Program-made: the position numbers and the translations under genes
Source of the DNA: Bombyx mori
Lineage: Eukaryota > Arthropoda > Insecta > Lepidoptera > Bombycidae
Direction of reading: 5' to 3'
NCBI RefSeq assembly: GCF_030269925.1
Contig: NC_085110.1
Coordinates: 620,001-684,000 of the forward strand
Length of the DNA stretch: 64,000 bases
In this document: piece after piece, positions 24,501 to 34,500 of the stretch
Layout of the letters: every line of letters starts with the position of its first letter
Position numbering within the stretch: position 1 is the stretch's first letter
Notes under the pieces: generated by a model
What the model was told of the DNA's origin: nothing
Databases searched by the model: none
What the model saw: only the letters and a program-made list of their open reading frames with translations

Positions 24501-25509
24501 CAGCTGCTGAGTATGCAGCAGATCCAAAAGCCACAACAATTGTTGAAGTTGTAAGGTAAAGGAACACAAATGCAACATCAGCTATCATTTCAATCCGTAA
24601 CCATTTCCAATTGTGGTATTTTTCTACTATGTGAAATAGATAGCAGAAAAGGATGCCAACTGAATACCAGATACCAAATTGTGCTATAACATTGAAGTAG
24701 ACTCCACGTCCATTTGACCAGAAAGACGAAGCTTGAATGCAGATGAAGGCAATCAAACTGAATATCTGTCAACAAATCCTAAATCTATAGCTATATATAT
24801 AAAAGGCTATATATAAATAAATCTATTAAGATATATAAATAAATAAGCCTCGTAACTTTTTATTACCTTTATCAAGGAAGCATTTTGTGTGATGGTTATA
24901 TTTTTACTCAAGTTTTGTTTTTACAACAACTTGAAAACTACCAGAAACCAAACTACATTCAGGCATAAGAACAAAGTATGCATTGTATTGTACATCATCA
25001 ATCCTACAAACGGGAATGCATGTGTTATGTTGAGAAAGGTAGAATAGGGACTTAATTATGTTTTCATATATTGGTTCCTGTAAACAATTTCCAGTCTTGC
25101 CCATGTTCTCTGCTCATCCAGGCTAATAAACTAATTCAATTAAAGTAAAGTAAAATGCCAAGGCCTAAAACATTTGACCTCGATTCTTTTTTGAGTTGCT
25201 GCATATTGGAGATACTATTTTTTGCTGTTGTAAAGAAATTTCCTGTGTCTAAATATATATGAACTTATTTATATGGTTTTGACAGATACAATTTTCTTAT
25301 CATTCCTTCCTTTTATGTATCTTTGCCTCAGATAAATAGATAAAAAGGTGATACAACATATAAATAGATTAGGTACTTACTATAATGATTATTTTTATTA
25401 CTCCCGGTACCGTTTTAGCGTATGATGGATCAAATCTTACTTCAGTTACAAACATAGTGTTGGAAGAGCCCATGGACTGGGGTAGCCGAGGTTGATTAGG
25501 GTATGTCAT
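21563..25509 (-). CDS. MARVEL-domain four-transmembrane protein, paralogue 2
   Basis: Exons on the minus strand: 25381-25509 (43 codons, ATG at 25509, donor GTAAGT), 24499-24765 (89 codons, acceptor TTGACAG, donor GTAAGT) and 21563-21709 (48 codons plus stop, acceptor GTTTTCAG). All are phase 0, giving 180 residues. An acceptor (TTTTATTTTCAG) 18 bp before the ATG implies a 5' UTR intron. The hydrophilic N-terminus (YPNQPRLPQSMGSSN) leads to the family motif VRFDPSYAKTVPGVIKI. Exon 2 holds TM1-TM3 (IFSLIAFICIQAS, GILFCYLFHIVEKYHNW, FVFLYLTTSTIVVAFG). Exon 3 gives TM4 (FFGYLTMVLFGSDAFIKF) and a tail with AGELAQGRKVVAKE, shared with paralogue 3. Exon 2 has exactly the same length as in paralogue 3. 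Likely a membrane-traffic or junction protein by family; the exact role is unknown. Confidence 0.85.
22232..22335 (-). pseudogene. RTE-type LINE C-terminal fragment
   Basis: The minus strand reads DLRRTAGPNWIDVAQDRDAW and SLEEAF, the end of an RTE-type LINE protein. The intact element at 38654-41659 ends with the comparable GIRWMQAAQDRSLWRGLGEA. It lies in intron 2 of MARVEL paralogue 2. Confidence 0.5.
22755..23000 (+). repeat. Family A repeat, near-complete
   Basis: The best copy in the window: GACCTCTTGTGAGTCCGTGC, CCACCACCCTGCCTATTTCT, GAAGCAGTAATGCGTTTCG, GAACTTATATCTCAAGATGG, GGGCTCCAGTAACCACTTAA and the end GAGCTCGTCCACATATCTAAGC plus an A-run (the end is written here in its recognisable parts). 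It lies in intron 2 of MARVEL paralogue 2. Confidence 0.7.
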
Positions 25510-26193
25510 ACTTAGGCAGTCTTTATGCTGAAAATAAAATTTATTGTAATTTATTTGATTTTTTGATGAATACGTAAAACGAAGTTTTTTTAAATTATTG
25601 GCCTTATTTTACAATCACTGATATAAACCACACATAAAAAAGTCTGCATTATAAATAATAGAAAATGATGACTTACGTTCGTACGTTACATCCATACAAA
25701 ATGTTTGAACGCGATGCTTACACTAGCAACGCCTACGATGAGATAAGCTCTGATGTACGAGGCTCGCTGCGCATCACTCCTTGACACCCAACCACTAACC
25801 GATATTACAAACAATATACGGAACGTGTTTCGCACGTTAATGACTCATTTCAGCAGAGAACTCGTAGATTTTGAGTAGGTAGGTACGGTACCTATGTATG
25901 TATCATTGTTTACATTCAACAAGCGTATCCACAGAACACTACCGTAGTCTTAAGCCTACATAACAATCGCCGTCGCGCCGTCGTTGTTCGAAAAGTAAAA
26001 TATTCACATATTAAAATATGAGCGATAACAATTATTTGCTAATTGTGAGGCTAGTTACGATTTAAAACTTTTCCATAACTTTTCTAAAAAAGAATTCAAA
26101 ATCGTGTTGTGAATTACAACAATTCACCATGTACTAATATTTCTACTTGCACTTTAATCTATGAGTTCAACAGTCAGTCAACACTCTTTTTTT
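25510..26193. other. 5' flank of MARVEL paralogue 2
   Basis: Region upstream of the minus-strand gene. GC content rises around 25690-25990 (CGCCGTCGCGCCGTCGTTG near 25970), a plausible promoter or non-coding first exon region for paralogue 2. No ORF is recognised. Confidence 0.3.
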
Positions 26194-27628
26194 GACTTTT
26201 TGGCGGGAACGCGAGGAGTGAAGTTGTGTGATTTGTTTTATTTTGTCTATTTAGTGTTTCTTCAGGTTTAAATGTGTAATAATGGTGGTTTATTAACTGT
26301 TTAATATCTGTGAAAGTGCACAAATGTGGGAAAATGAAACAAAGCCGCTGGACCGCTTTGAAAATTTATTGTACGTGCGTAAAAACATTGTAGGATTCCC
26401 CAGAGTCTGCGATTTGCATAATGTGAACACTAGGAACAAACATAGGCTTGCGTTGCCGGCGGCTCGAATTAAGAAAATAAGCAACTCTTTCAGGGGGCTG
26501 GGTGTACAACTTTTCAACAAGATCCCACAAAACGTTCAACTACTACCTGTTCATAGATTTAAGAAAACTGTCAAGGAACGTTTGTGCAACAAGGCATATT
26601 ATAAAGTTAAGGATTTTTTACTAGATGGCACTACGTGGGAATGAGGCGTTCGCTCCTGGCCTTTTCATTTTTCATTATTATTATTATTTATTTGAATTGT
26701 ATTTTTTGGCTTGTTTTTTCGTATACTGTAAATATGTTTTCTTGTTTAAAAAAAAAAAAGAAAATATTTGAGAAAATCCAAAAAAAAAAAAATGCCCGCT
26801 GAGTTTGTTTCGCCGGTTCTTCTCAGGACTGTGGCTTTTTTTGGAACCGGTGGTAGAGTTAACATTTTCTTTTACATTTTGACATTCAACAAGTGTGTTT
26901 TTGATGACATCCAAGTTGAAATAAATGATTTTGAATTTTGAATTGAATTTTGGACGTAACTTCTCGGGATCCTCCAAAAAGTCAACTGAAAAAATCTTAG
27001 TCAATGACCACCATTTTACGGAGATTATATTTCATTCCATTTCATTTCATTTAATTTCATCCCAGTTGATTAATGTCTCAAATCAATCATCTCCAATTCA
27101 TTTCACTCCATAATATCATTTTTCATAAAAATATAAATTAAAATAAGACATGACTTAAAGGTCTCAGTTACCAGGTCATAAAATCCCTTAAAAAAAACAA
27201 CACTCTTTTCATCTTTGTTTTTTGGCTCCAGCCCGGTTTGTGCATTAGCCAGCGTCAAATAATAAGATTTTTATAATTCGCCGTTTTAATTAAATATAGT
27301 TTATGAATAATAAAAAACGAAGGAAACTAATCGCGACATAACATAAACGTCTAAAAACGAATTAAATTCACAAATGAGATGTAATGTGACGAAATATAAT
27401 CTCAGTAAAATGGTGGTCATTTACTGAAACTTTTTCAGTGGACTTTTTGGATGATCCCAAGAAACTACGTCCAGTGGCTTTGTTTCATTTTCCCACAATT
27501 GTGCACTTTCACAGATTTTAAGCAGTAAATAAACCACCGTTATTCCACATTTAAACCTGAAGAAACACTAAATAGACAAAATAAAACAAATCACACAACT
27601 TCACTTTCGCGCTCCCGCCAAAAAAGTC
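26194..27628. mobile_element. Long-inverted-repeat foldback element, copy 2, with a nested LINE
   Basis: Outer ends GACTTTTTGGCGGGAACGCG (left) and GACTTTTTTGGCGGGAGCGC (right, reversed). Each arm is about 240 bp once the nested LINE is removed, running through GTGAAGTTGTGTGATTTGTT, GTGCACAAATGTGGGAAAAT, AACAAAGCCGCTGGA and GACCACCATTTTACGGAGAT. The unique centre (27040-27380) contains TTTGTGCATTAGCCAGCGTC. No transposase is visible. A related copy starts at 8711. The left arm is split by the LINE at 26354-26951. Confidence 0.8.
26354..26951 (+). pseudogene. 5'-truncated CR1/Jockey-like LINE inserted into the foldback element
   Basis: The frame from 26354 to 26644 encodes the C-terminus of a LINE reverse transcriptase (NTRNKHRLALPAARIKK, GLGVQLFNKIPQNVQLL, RFKKTVKERLCNKAYY) ending at a TGA. 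It is followed by a ~310-bp 3' UTR and a short TTTTGAATTTTGAATTG repeat end. The insertion is flanked by GGAC at 26350-26353 and 26952-26955. The uninterrupted sequence GCTGGACGTAACTTCTC at 8711-9545 is the empty site. Confidence 0.75.
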
Positions 27629-27917
27629 GTTTCACCACTCTCAAATACCTATTGCTTAATGTATATTATCTACGTTCACCACTGTCATAAATAAGAACTA
27701 TTGAGGCTTTATTTATTTTTATCTATATAGTAGGTTTCCTACTTCAGTGATTTTTATTTATTAGTTATGACACATACGTTCAATCATACACATAATAGAT
27801 AGGTACCTATTTGACTCATTTGAGACATATTTAACAGACCACAGTCTACATCACAGATTAATATATTATTTACTCTACTTAATATTACTACTACTCTCTA
27901 CTTAATATTTGTTCTTA

Positions 27918-28400
27918 TGCCGGCCACTTACAAACATTCATTCGCAAACTTAGCGGCTGTGCAAATGTGTTCGGTACTCAATTTGCGAACCCGTTTGCGC
28001 TTCCTCCTACACTTCTTTACGAATGTCTCACGAATTTCTCCTCTTTTTTAATTCGTCAATAGAACATTGAAGAGAAAAATAGTTTTGAATTCTTTCCCAG
28101 ACATCATTAACAGCCATGCTGTTTATAAGGGATTTCTTTTGATGAAGATACGCTACACAGTAGATGTCACGATCTATGAAAATAGCGAAACGTCCGTTGC
28201 CTTCGTAATCCTGGGCGCAACTGGTCACACGAATGTGTGAGAGACTACGCGAAGGATCGCGGTTCGCGCGCTTTGATGTCTGTTACAAAACCGACACAGC
28301 TTGGAAAACCACGAATGCAGCGAAAACTTTGCATAATCGTTTGTAAATGTCGTCCTACACTTGCGTGTTTGCGTAATTGTGCGAATGTGGGTGACCGGTA
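27918..28400 (-). mobile_element. Degraded TIR element with MADF-like remnant (possibly Harbinger-type)
   Basis: Ends are similar when inverted: TGCCGGCCACTTACAAACAT (left) and TACCGGTCACCCACATTCG (right, reversed). The minus-strand ORF 28028-28228 ends VNDVWERIQNYFSLQCSIDE then LKKRRNS, which resembles a MADF DNA-binding domain (W-x-x-I followed by a C and a K-R stretch). MADF/Myb proteins are the second protein of many Harbinger transposons. The reading frame before it is broken. The class assignment is inference. Confidence 0.45.
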
Positions 28401-28469
28401 TTGAGTAGGTATACATTTTGTCTAACTACCTATAAGTATCTATATATCTTTTTACTGTGAGGTCATTTT

Positions 28470-29380
28470 ATGTAAAATTTGACGTCTGTCAGTGTTATCT
28501 TCATAGTAAGATGACCTACTTAAAAACATCGATTAAAATGAATGAATCGATAGGAACTTGAATCATATGTGGATTATACAAATCATCTGGTGAACCCCTG
28601 TCCCATTATTATTTTTTCTTTCGTAAATCTATAGAGAAAAAGAAGAGACGAGTAGATAATTTAACAAAAATATTGCATTTTTTAGGTTGAACGATCAGAA
28701 CTGTTATTAGTATTGTCATCTTTATCAATGCTGTCAGCACTCAGAGATATTATTAATTCATTTTCACGTCGTCGAGCTTATTTGGGTACAAATAAAGAGT
28801 CACACAGCGCGGAAAAATACTGAACCACCCTTCTACCAGTACTGAAGTATTGCTAAAATGATACCTCTGCTACAACCTGCGTGTGCAGAAGTCACTACAG
28901 AAGACTGGAGAAATGTCGTAGAAAAAACAAAGCAAAATTTAGTTTACAAGATTTTGAACGAGATGTGAGAATAGACAATATTGTTGAAAATACTGACGGC
29001 AGTGATGAAGATGACAATACTAGTAACAAATCTGATAGTTCAACCTAACAAATGCAATATTTTGTTAAATTATGTGTTAGTCTTAAATTGTTTTATAAAT
29101 TTACGACAGAAATAATAATAATGGGACAGGAATTATCGGTAGGCAGCGGCTTGGCTCTGCCCCTGGCATTGCTGAAGTCCATGGGCGACGGTAACCTCTC
29201 ACCATCAGGTGGGCCGTATGCTCGTGTGCCTACAAGGACAATAAAAAAATAAAAAAAACACCTGAAGATTTTGAAATTCACATATGTTTCAAGTCCGTAT
29301 CGATTCATTCACTTTAATCGATGTTTTTAAGCAGGTCACTTCATTATGAAGATAAAACTGACAGACGTCAAATGTTACCT
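28470..29380. mobile_element. TIR element of about 0.9 kb with transposase C-terminal debris
   Basis: Both ends share an inverted arm of about 100 bp: TTTGACGTCTGTCAGTGTTA, TAAAAACATCGATTAAAATG and AATGAATCGATAGGAACTTG on the left, with close reverse-complement matches on the right. The interior has a few coding fragments (VTTEDWRNVVEKT, FERDVR, GSDEDDN) like the acidic end of a Tc1/pogo-type transposase. A family-B LINE tail (29130-29255) is inserted near the right arm. Confidence 0.6.
29130..29255 (+). repeat. Family-B LINE tail
   Basis: TAGGCAGCGGCTTGGCTCTG, CATGGGCGACGGTAACCTCT, GGGCCGTATGCTCGTGTGCC and a terminal A-rich run. Only the extreme 3' end of the LINE is present, inserted in the TIR element 28470-29380. 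Confidence 0.65.
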
Positions 29381-30114
29381 ATTTTAATTAAAAAAACTCA
29401 ATATTAATAGGTAGTTTTGTTGTGGTAGTTAAATAGTTTATTAATGAAATTAAACTTATTTACAATCAAAATTTCTTGTGACACAATTGAGACGTAACAA
29501 AATAAAGCTCTTCTGAGGTATGAGTTTTTCAAATCTTTCTTGGTGATTATTTTGAACTTTCGTTTCCCAATAACTATTTTTGGTCGTGACAAATACTAAA
29601 AAAGGGCTGGACGGTAATTAGAACTTTATTGAATTTTAATATTAGCTTTCCGTTGGAATGAAATTAAGAAATATAATTTAAAAATATGAACAGTATTGTG
29701 AATGTGGCCAGTATGTAAGACCTACTTTTCCTGTAACTTTTATTGCTATTCAAAACTACGAAAAATAGTATTTCAACGAAATTAAATTTTAATATATTGT
29801 AGTCGACATTCAGACTAAAAGTATCAAGACACTAAAACACATACACTGACGACATTTTGAGAAAAATTAATACTATTTTGAAAGTTTCACCCCTTCACTA
29901 TAGTTCAGCAAACGCCTTATATTGTTGCTTGTTGAAATATATTTGCTACAAGAAAAGCTGAACAGTATTTCTGTTATCTGAATATTTAAATCTTTGCCTC
30001 CATTATCACTAAATCATTTCAATAATAGGATTGAAAATTCTTTACATATATTATCTAGTATTAGATTTATATTTGAAAAATACACCTCATAAATTACATG
30101 TGTTTGTCATTATT

Positions 30115-30510
30115 GTATTGTTATTATTGGACCCTCAAAAAAGCTGATCGCCAACACATTGACACATTTGAGATTTGGTGGTAGAGAAAAATGATAAGGA
30201 ATCATGAGACTGAATGAGTGATTAACGAATCTATTCTTAAGGAGCTCAAGTGTCTGATGAGGGTTTAGCATTCGCACGCAGAGGAGTTGCCCGTTCTTTA
30301 GACACATTGTCAGAAAGAGGTGACAACTCAGAAAAGCTGCTGATACCAGAAGATGCAGAAGACCCAAAAGCAAAGTCCAATGTGCTGGTGGGATCAGATA
30401 CACTACTCTCAAAACTCTAGTCCATAATGCCAACAGTGCAGTCATGGATAGGTAGGGCCGGTGTAGAACAATCCAGAAGAAAGTTATTAAGGGTTTATTA
30501 AGCAATTAAT
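30115..30510 (+). pseudogene. Frame-shifted LINE reverse-transcriptase C-terminus
   Basis: The plus strand reads DTFEIWWWRKMIRNHETE, then NESILKELK, with further shifted pieces (CWWDQIHYSQN). This is the familiar C-terminal segment of RTE/craft-type LINE proteins (EAFEMWxxRRMLRIPWT...NExVL). Stops and frameshifts are frequent. The 131-codon open frame on the opposite strand is only its shadow. Confidence 0.45.
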
Positions 30511-31503
30511 TTCAGCATTAAGGATTATCAATACAAGGGAGGAGGAGGAGGTCATTATTCTTCTACATATACATATTAAAGAAGAAGAAACTGTTATATT
30601 GTTAGCAGTCCTTGATAAGTGTGTGTAAATTTTTATACTTAAACAGGTATCTTGAAGATGGAAAAATGATTTTCAAATACATACCCTGATACATAGAAAC
30701 ATCATTGCATACTTGCAAACTTCATAAAAGGGTGTTAATAAAGGCCCAAAGATAAGCAATATTAAAAAAAAATCTAAGTACATATGTATTTATATTTACT
30801 GAAACCATGTTAATGGTTTCAAATTGTTTCCTTAATTGAAAACCCAATGAGAATATGTTTCATTATTTTTTATTATCAGAAGTATGCATTAACCACTATG
30901 ACTCATTACTTTTATCAATAAACCGAAATCACTCTGTTTATCATTATGTTAAGCTTTGTTTTCAATGAATATTACAGATAAATTGTATTCACATTGTAAG
31001 TTTAATGTGTTACACTTGTGTGATTGTATTTGATATCAAAATAAAATACATTATAAATTTAAACGCCTGTAAATTAAAAACAAGCCACCTAATTATACAA
31101 GCTTATCATTAAGTGGGACCTTAAATTAACTTCCAAATCAATTAATGAGCCCAATCACAGATGGCCATTCTGGAGAAAAATAAATATCTAATAAGGACTG
31201 AATACAGTTTTTTTTTTGTGTGAGATTTGTAATAGAAACAAACAAATGGGCAGAACTGATTATAATTCAAATGCACATAAAAAGCACATGCTATTTGTGA
31301 GATTGCACAGGAAACACACATACAATAAAATAACAAATACACCATATCTACATCATACCTCTGAATACAAAATAGAGTTCACAAAGAGATTTCATTTCCA
31401 TTGGGAGTTGTGGTCTGATACTTTGGTAGAGTCAGGGATACTTAATACTAAACAAATAGGTGACCACAGCATATAAAACAATATCTACGTTCACAGGTGT
31501 AAA

Positions 31504-34500
31504 ATGGCGGAAGTAGGATTCCCAGGTCAGCACACAACCACAACGACGGTCACTACCAATACCACTGTCCAGACCAACATAAGATTTGACATGTCATATC
31601 TTACAACACTGCCGGGAATTTTGAAGGCTGTTCAAGTTGTGAGTACACTAATAAACATATAATATACTTAGTCTGGCCATAAATACTGTTACAATTAAAA
31701 ATAAACAAAATATTATATTTGAATTTGGAATCTGTCATTTTTATATGATTGCTCATTGGGTTTTTTCATTTTGGCGCCAATACATTGTACAATATTTTAC
31801 GATATTAAAATGGAGTGGGGTGATAAAGAGAACCGAAGCGCTGTGATTGTATTACACAAAGTAGGTATGGAGCCAAATGCAATTTTTAAAACTCTCCATA
31901 CGCTTGGTATTAATAAAATGTTTGTGTACCGGGCTATTAATAGGTGCAATGAGACCTCCTCTGTTTGTGACAGAAAAAAATCTGACCGTCCACGTAGTGT
32001 TCGTACGAAAAAGGTGGTCAAAGCAATAAGGGAAAGAATTCGAAGAAATCCTGTCCGAAAGCAAAATATTTTATCTCGGGAGATGAAGAAAGCACCTAGA
32101 ACCATGTCGCGTATTTTAAAAGATGACTTAGGACTTGCAGAGACGTACTGGTCATTTCTTAACTGATAATTTAAAAGAGAATACGGTGGTAAAATCGAAA
32201 CAACTACTGAAGCGGTACGCAAAGGGAGGTCATAGAAAAAAATTGTTTACGGATGAGATTTTTTATACAATTGAGCAACATTTTAACGAACAAAATGACT
32301 GTATTTATGCTCAAAGCTCTAAGGAAGCTTCCCAATTAGTCGACAGAGTGCAACGTGGGCACTATCCGACTTCAGTGATGGTTTGATGGGGTATTCGCTG
32401 TGAAGGAGTGACTGAGCCATACTTTTGTGAAAAAGGTATCAAAACATCGACACAAGTGTATCAAGATACCATTCTTGAGAAGGTAGTGAAGCCCCTTAAC
32501 AACACATGTTCAATAATCAAGAATGGTCCTTCCAGCAAGACTCGGCGCCAAGTCATAAAGCTCGGTCTACGGAGTCTTGGTTGGAAACGAATGTTTCGGA
32601 CTTCATCAGAGCTGAAGACTGGCTGTCGTCTAGTCCCGATCTTAATCCGCTGGATTATGATTTATGGTCAGTTTTACAGAGTACGGCTTGCTCTAAACGC
32701 CATGATAATTTGGGAGTCCATAAAACAATCCGCACGATTAGAAGTGAAAAAATTTCCCATGGAAAGAGTGAGTGCTTCTATTGATAACTGGCCTCAACAT
32801 TTAAAGGACTGTATTGCAGCCAATGGAGACCACTTCGAATAAGCTTTTTATACTTTAAATTGTTTTATATTTATGTATTAAACTAACACACTGTAAAAGT
32901 AATAAATGTTAATTGCAATAGATTTTTTTTTTTAATTGCAACAGTATTTATGGCCAGACTAAGTATATATAGCTGGACAAATAACCTAATCGTCCTGAAT
33001 TATTTCTTGAATTTAGTAAAACATTTCATAAGGAAAATTTAATGGTAATATAATGTTACATTAATGCTGGGGTTCGGGATAAACAAATTTTCCACCAAAG
33101 TACAAATAAAAAGATACAATAAAAATACTGTTCTAAACCTTTTTTTTAATATAAATTTATGGTCACGGTTTTAGTAATGAGACCCTTCATATTCTTCCTT
33201 TAGTGTATCATGCCCTCATCATTCTTGAGGTAGCTTGTGCAATAGTACTGGCAGCTGAGACATTCCCAGTGAATGACATAGCTGCAGCAGCCAGACTCCC
33301 TGCTGCCACCCCAACAGTCTTGAATCCAAGTAGAGTTAATAACCATAAACCTTTTCCAGTCCATAGAACGACTTTAGCTATCCCATTGACAAGACAAGCA
33401 GCACACGCATTACCCATGTCTGTGGAAATGTTCTTCAAAACAAAGAAAATACATATTAAAATAAAAATGTTGAGAATGTCATAACCTTGAGACATGACAT
33501 CAAGCCTCAGTCCTGTCAGAATAACAGCTCTACTGGCTCATGTAATTTCAGAAATGTTATCGATGACCAAATACAAACTTTATACAAATATAAGGTTTTA
33601 AAAACAACAAAACGTGTCAGATGTAAGGTCCCAAATCCAGTTTTATTAGAAAGAGGTCAAACTAAAACAGTTATATGCCGAAATTATTCCAGATTGTAAA
33701 TAAAAGTTGATAAATCTTGATTAAATCAAATTTAGCTCTCTAGCAGAAAAAAACAAATTTAAGAAAGTGAAGTTTTTTAATTTTCGTTAAATTATCATTA
33801 CTATAAATGTCATGGGTTCAGTTTTTTGTCATTATATTAGAAAACTATGAAATATGAAGAATAGTATATTATGAAAAACCTACCTTGTTCAACTTAATAC
33901 AGTAGATATAGCGGTTGTGTTGTTTAGGTCTTGTGTGACAATTCCTGGAATATTTCTTAAAATATATACATTCACTATTGTATTAAATAAATTCCATTCG
34001 CATTTGACTGTGACTCTGCGATCGGGTTGGATCACTGAAGTAGGAAACCTATGGAAATGAAACGTCAACAAAAAATTCGTGCCACTGTGACGTCATCTGG
34101 CCACAAAATATGGCGACTTTAGTGCTGCCCAGAAGATTTTAATGTTAGTAGGTTTTGTCGATAAACGTTCTTGGATAATTTTATTTTAAATACTGTTGAG
34201 TATGAATGTATTTGTAGAATTTATACTTTAATAGGAATTAAGTATATTGTTATGTGCAAAGATGATGTGATTTAGATATTATGTGAAATCTAAGACGAGT
34301 TCGTGCTTCAAATTTTCCAAGTAAACGATATGACGATTTTTAAAATTTGCTACACTGATTTTATAAAGTTGTCGTTTGCCGCAAAACATAAAGATATGGC
34401 ATAGTACAGTGCCATCAGCCCATTTCTAGCATGCTGTATGTTATCGTATTTTGAGTACGTGTTTTTATTAGACTATTACAATCTATTTTAATTGTTTTGC

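Noticed and set aside
30110..30505. 131-codon minus-strand ORF with hydrophobic stretches
   Set aside because: The plus strand of the same interval carries a recognisable LINE C-terminus (DTFEIWWWRKMIRNHETE), so this is an antisense shadow.
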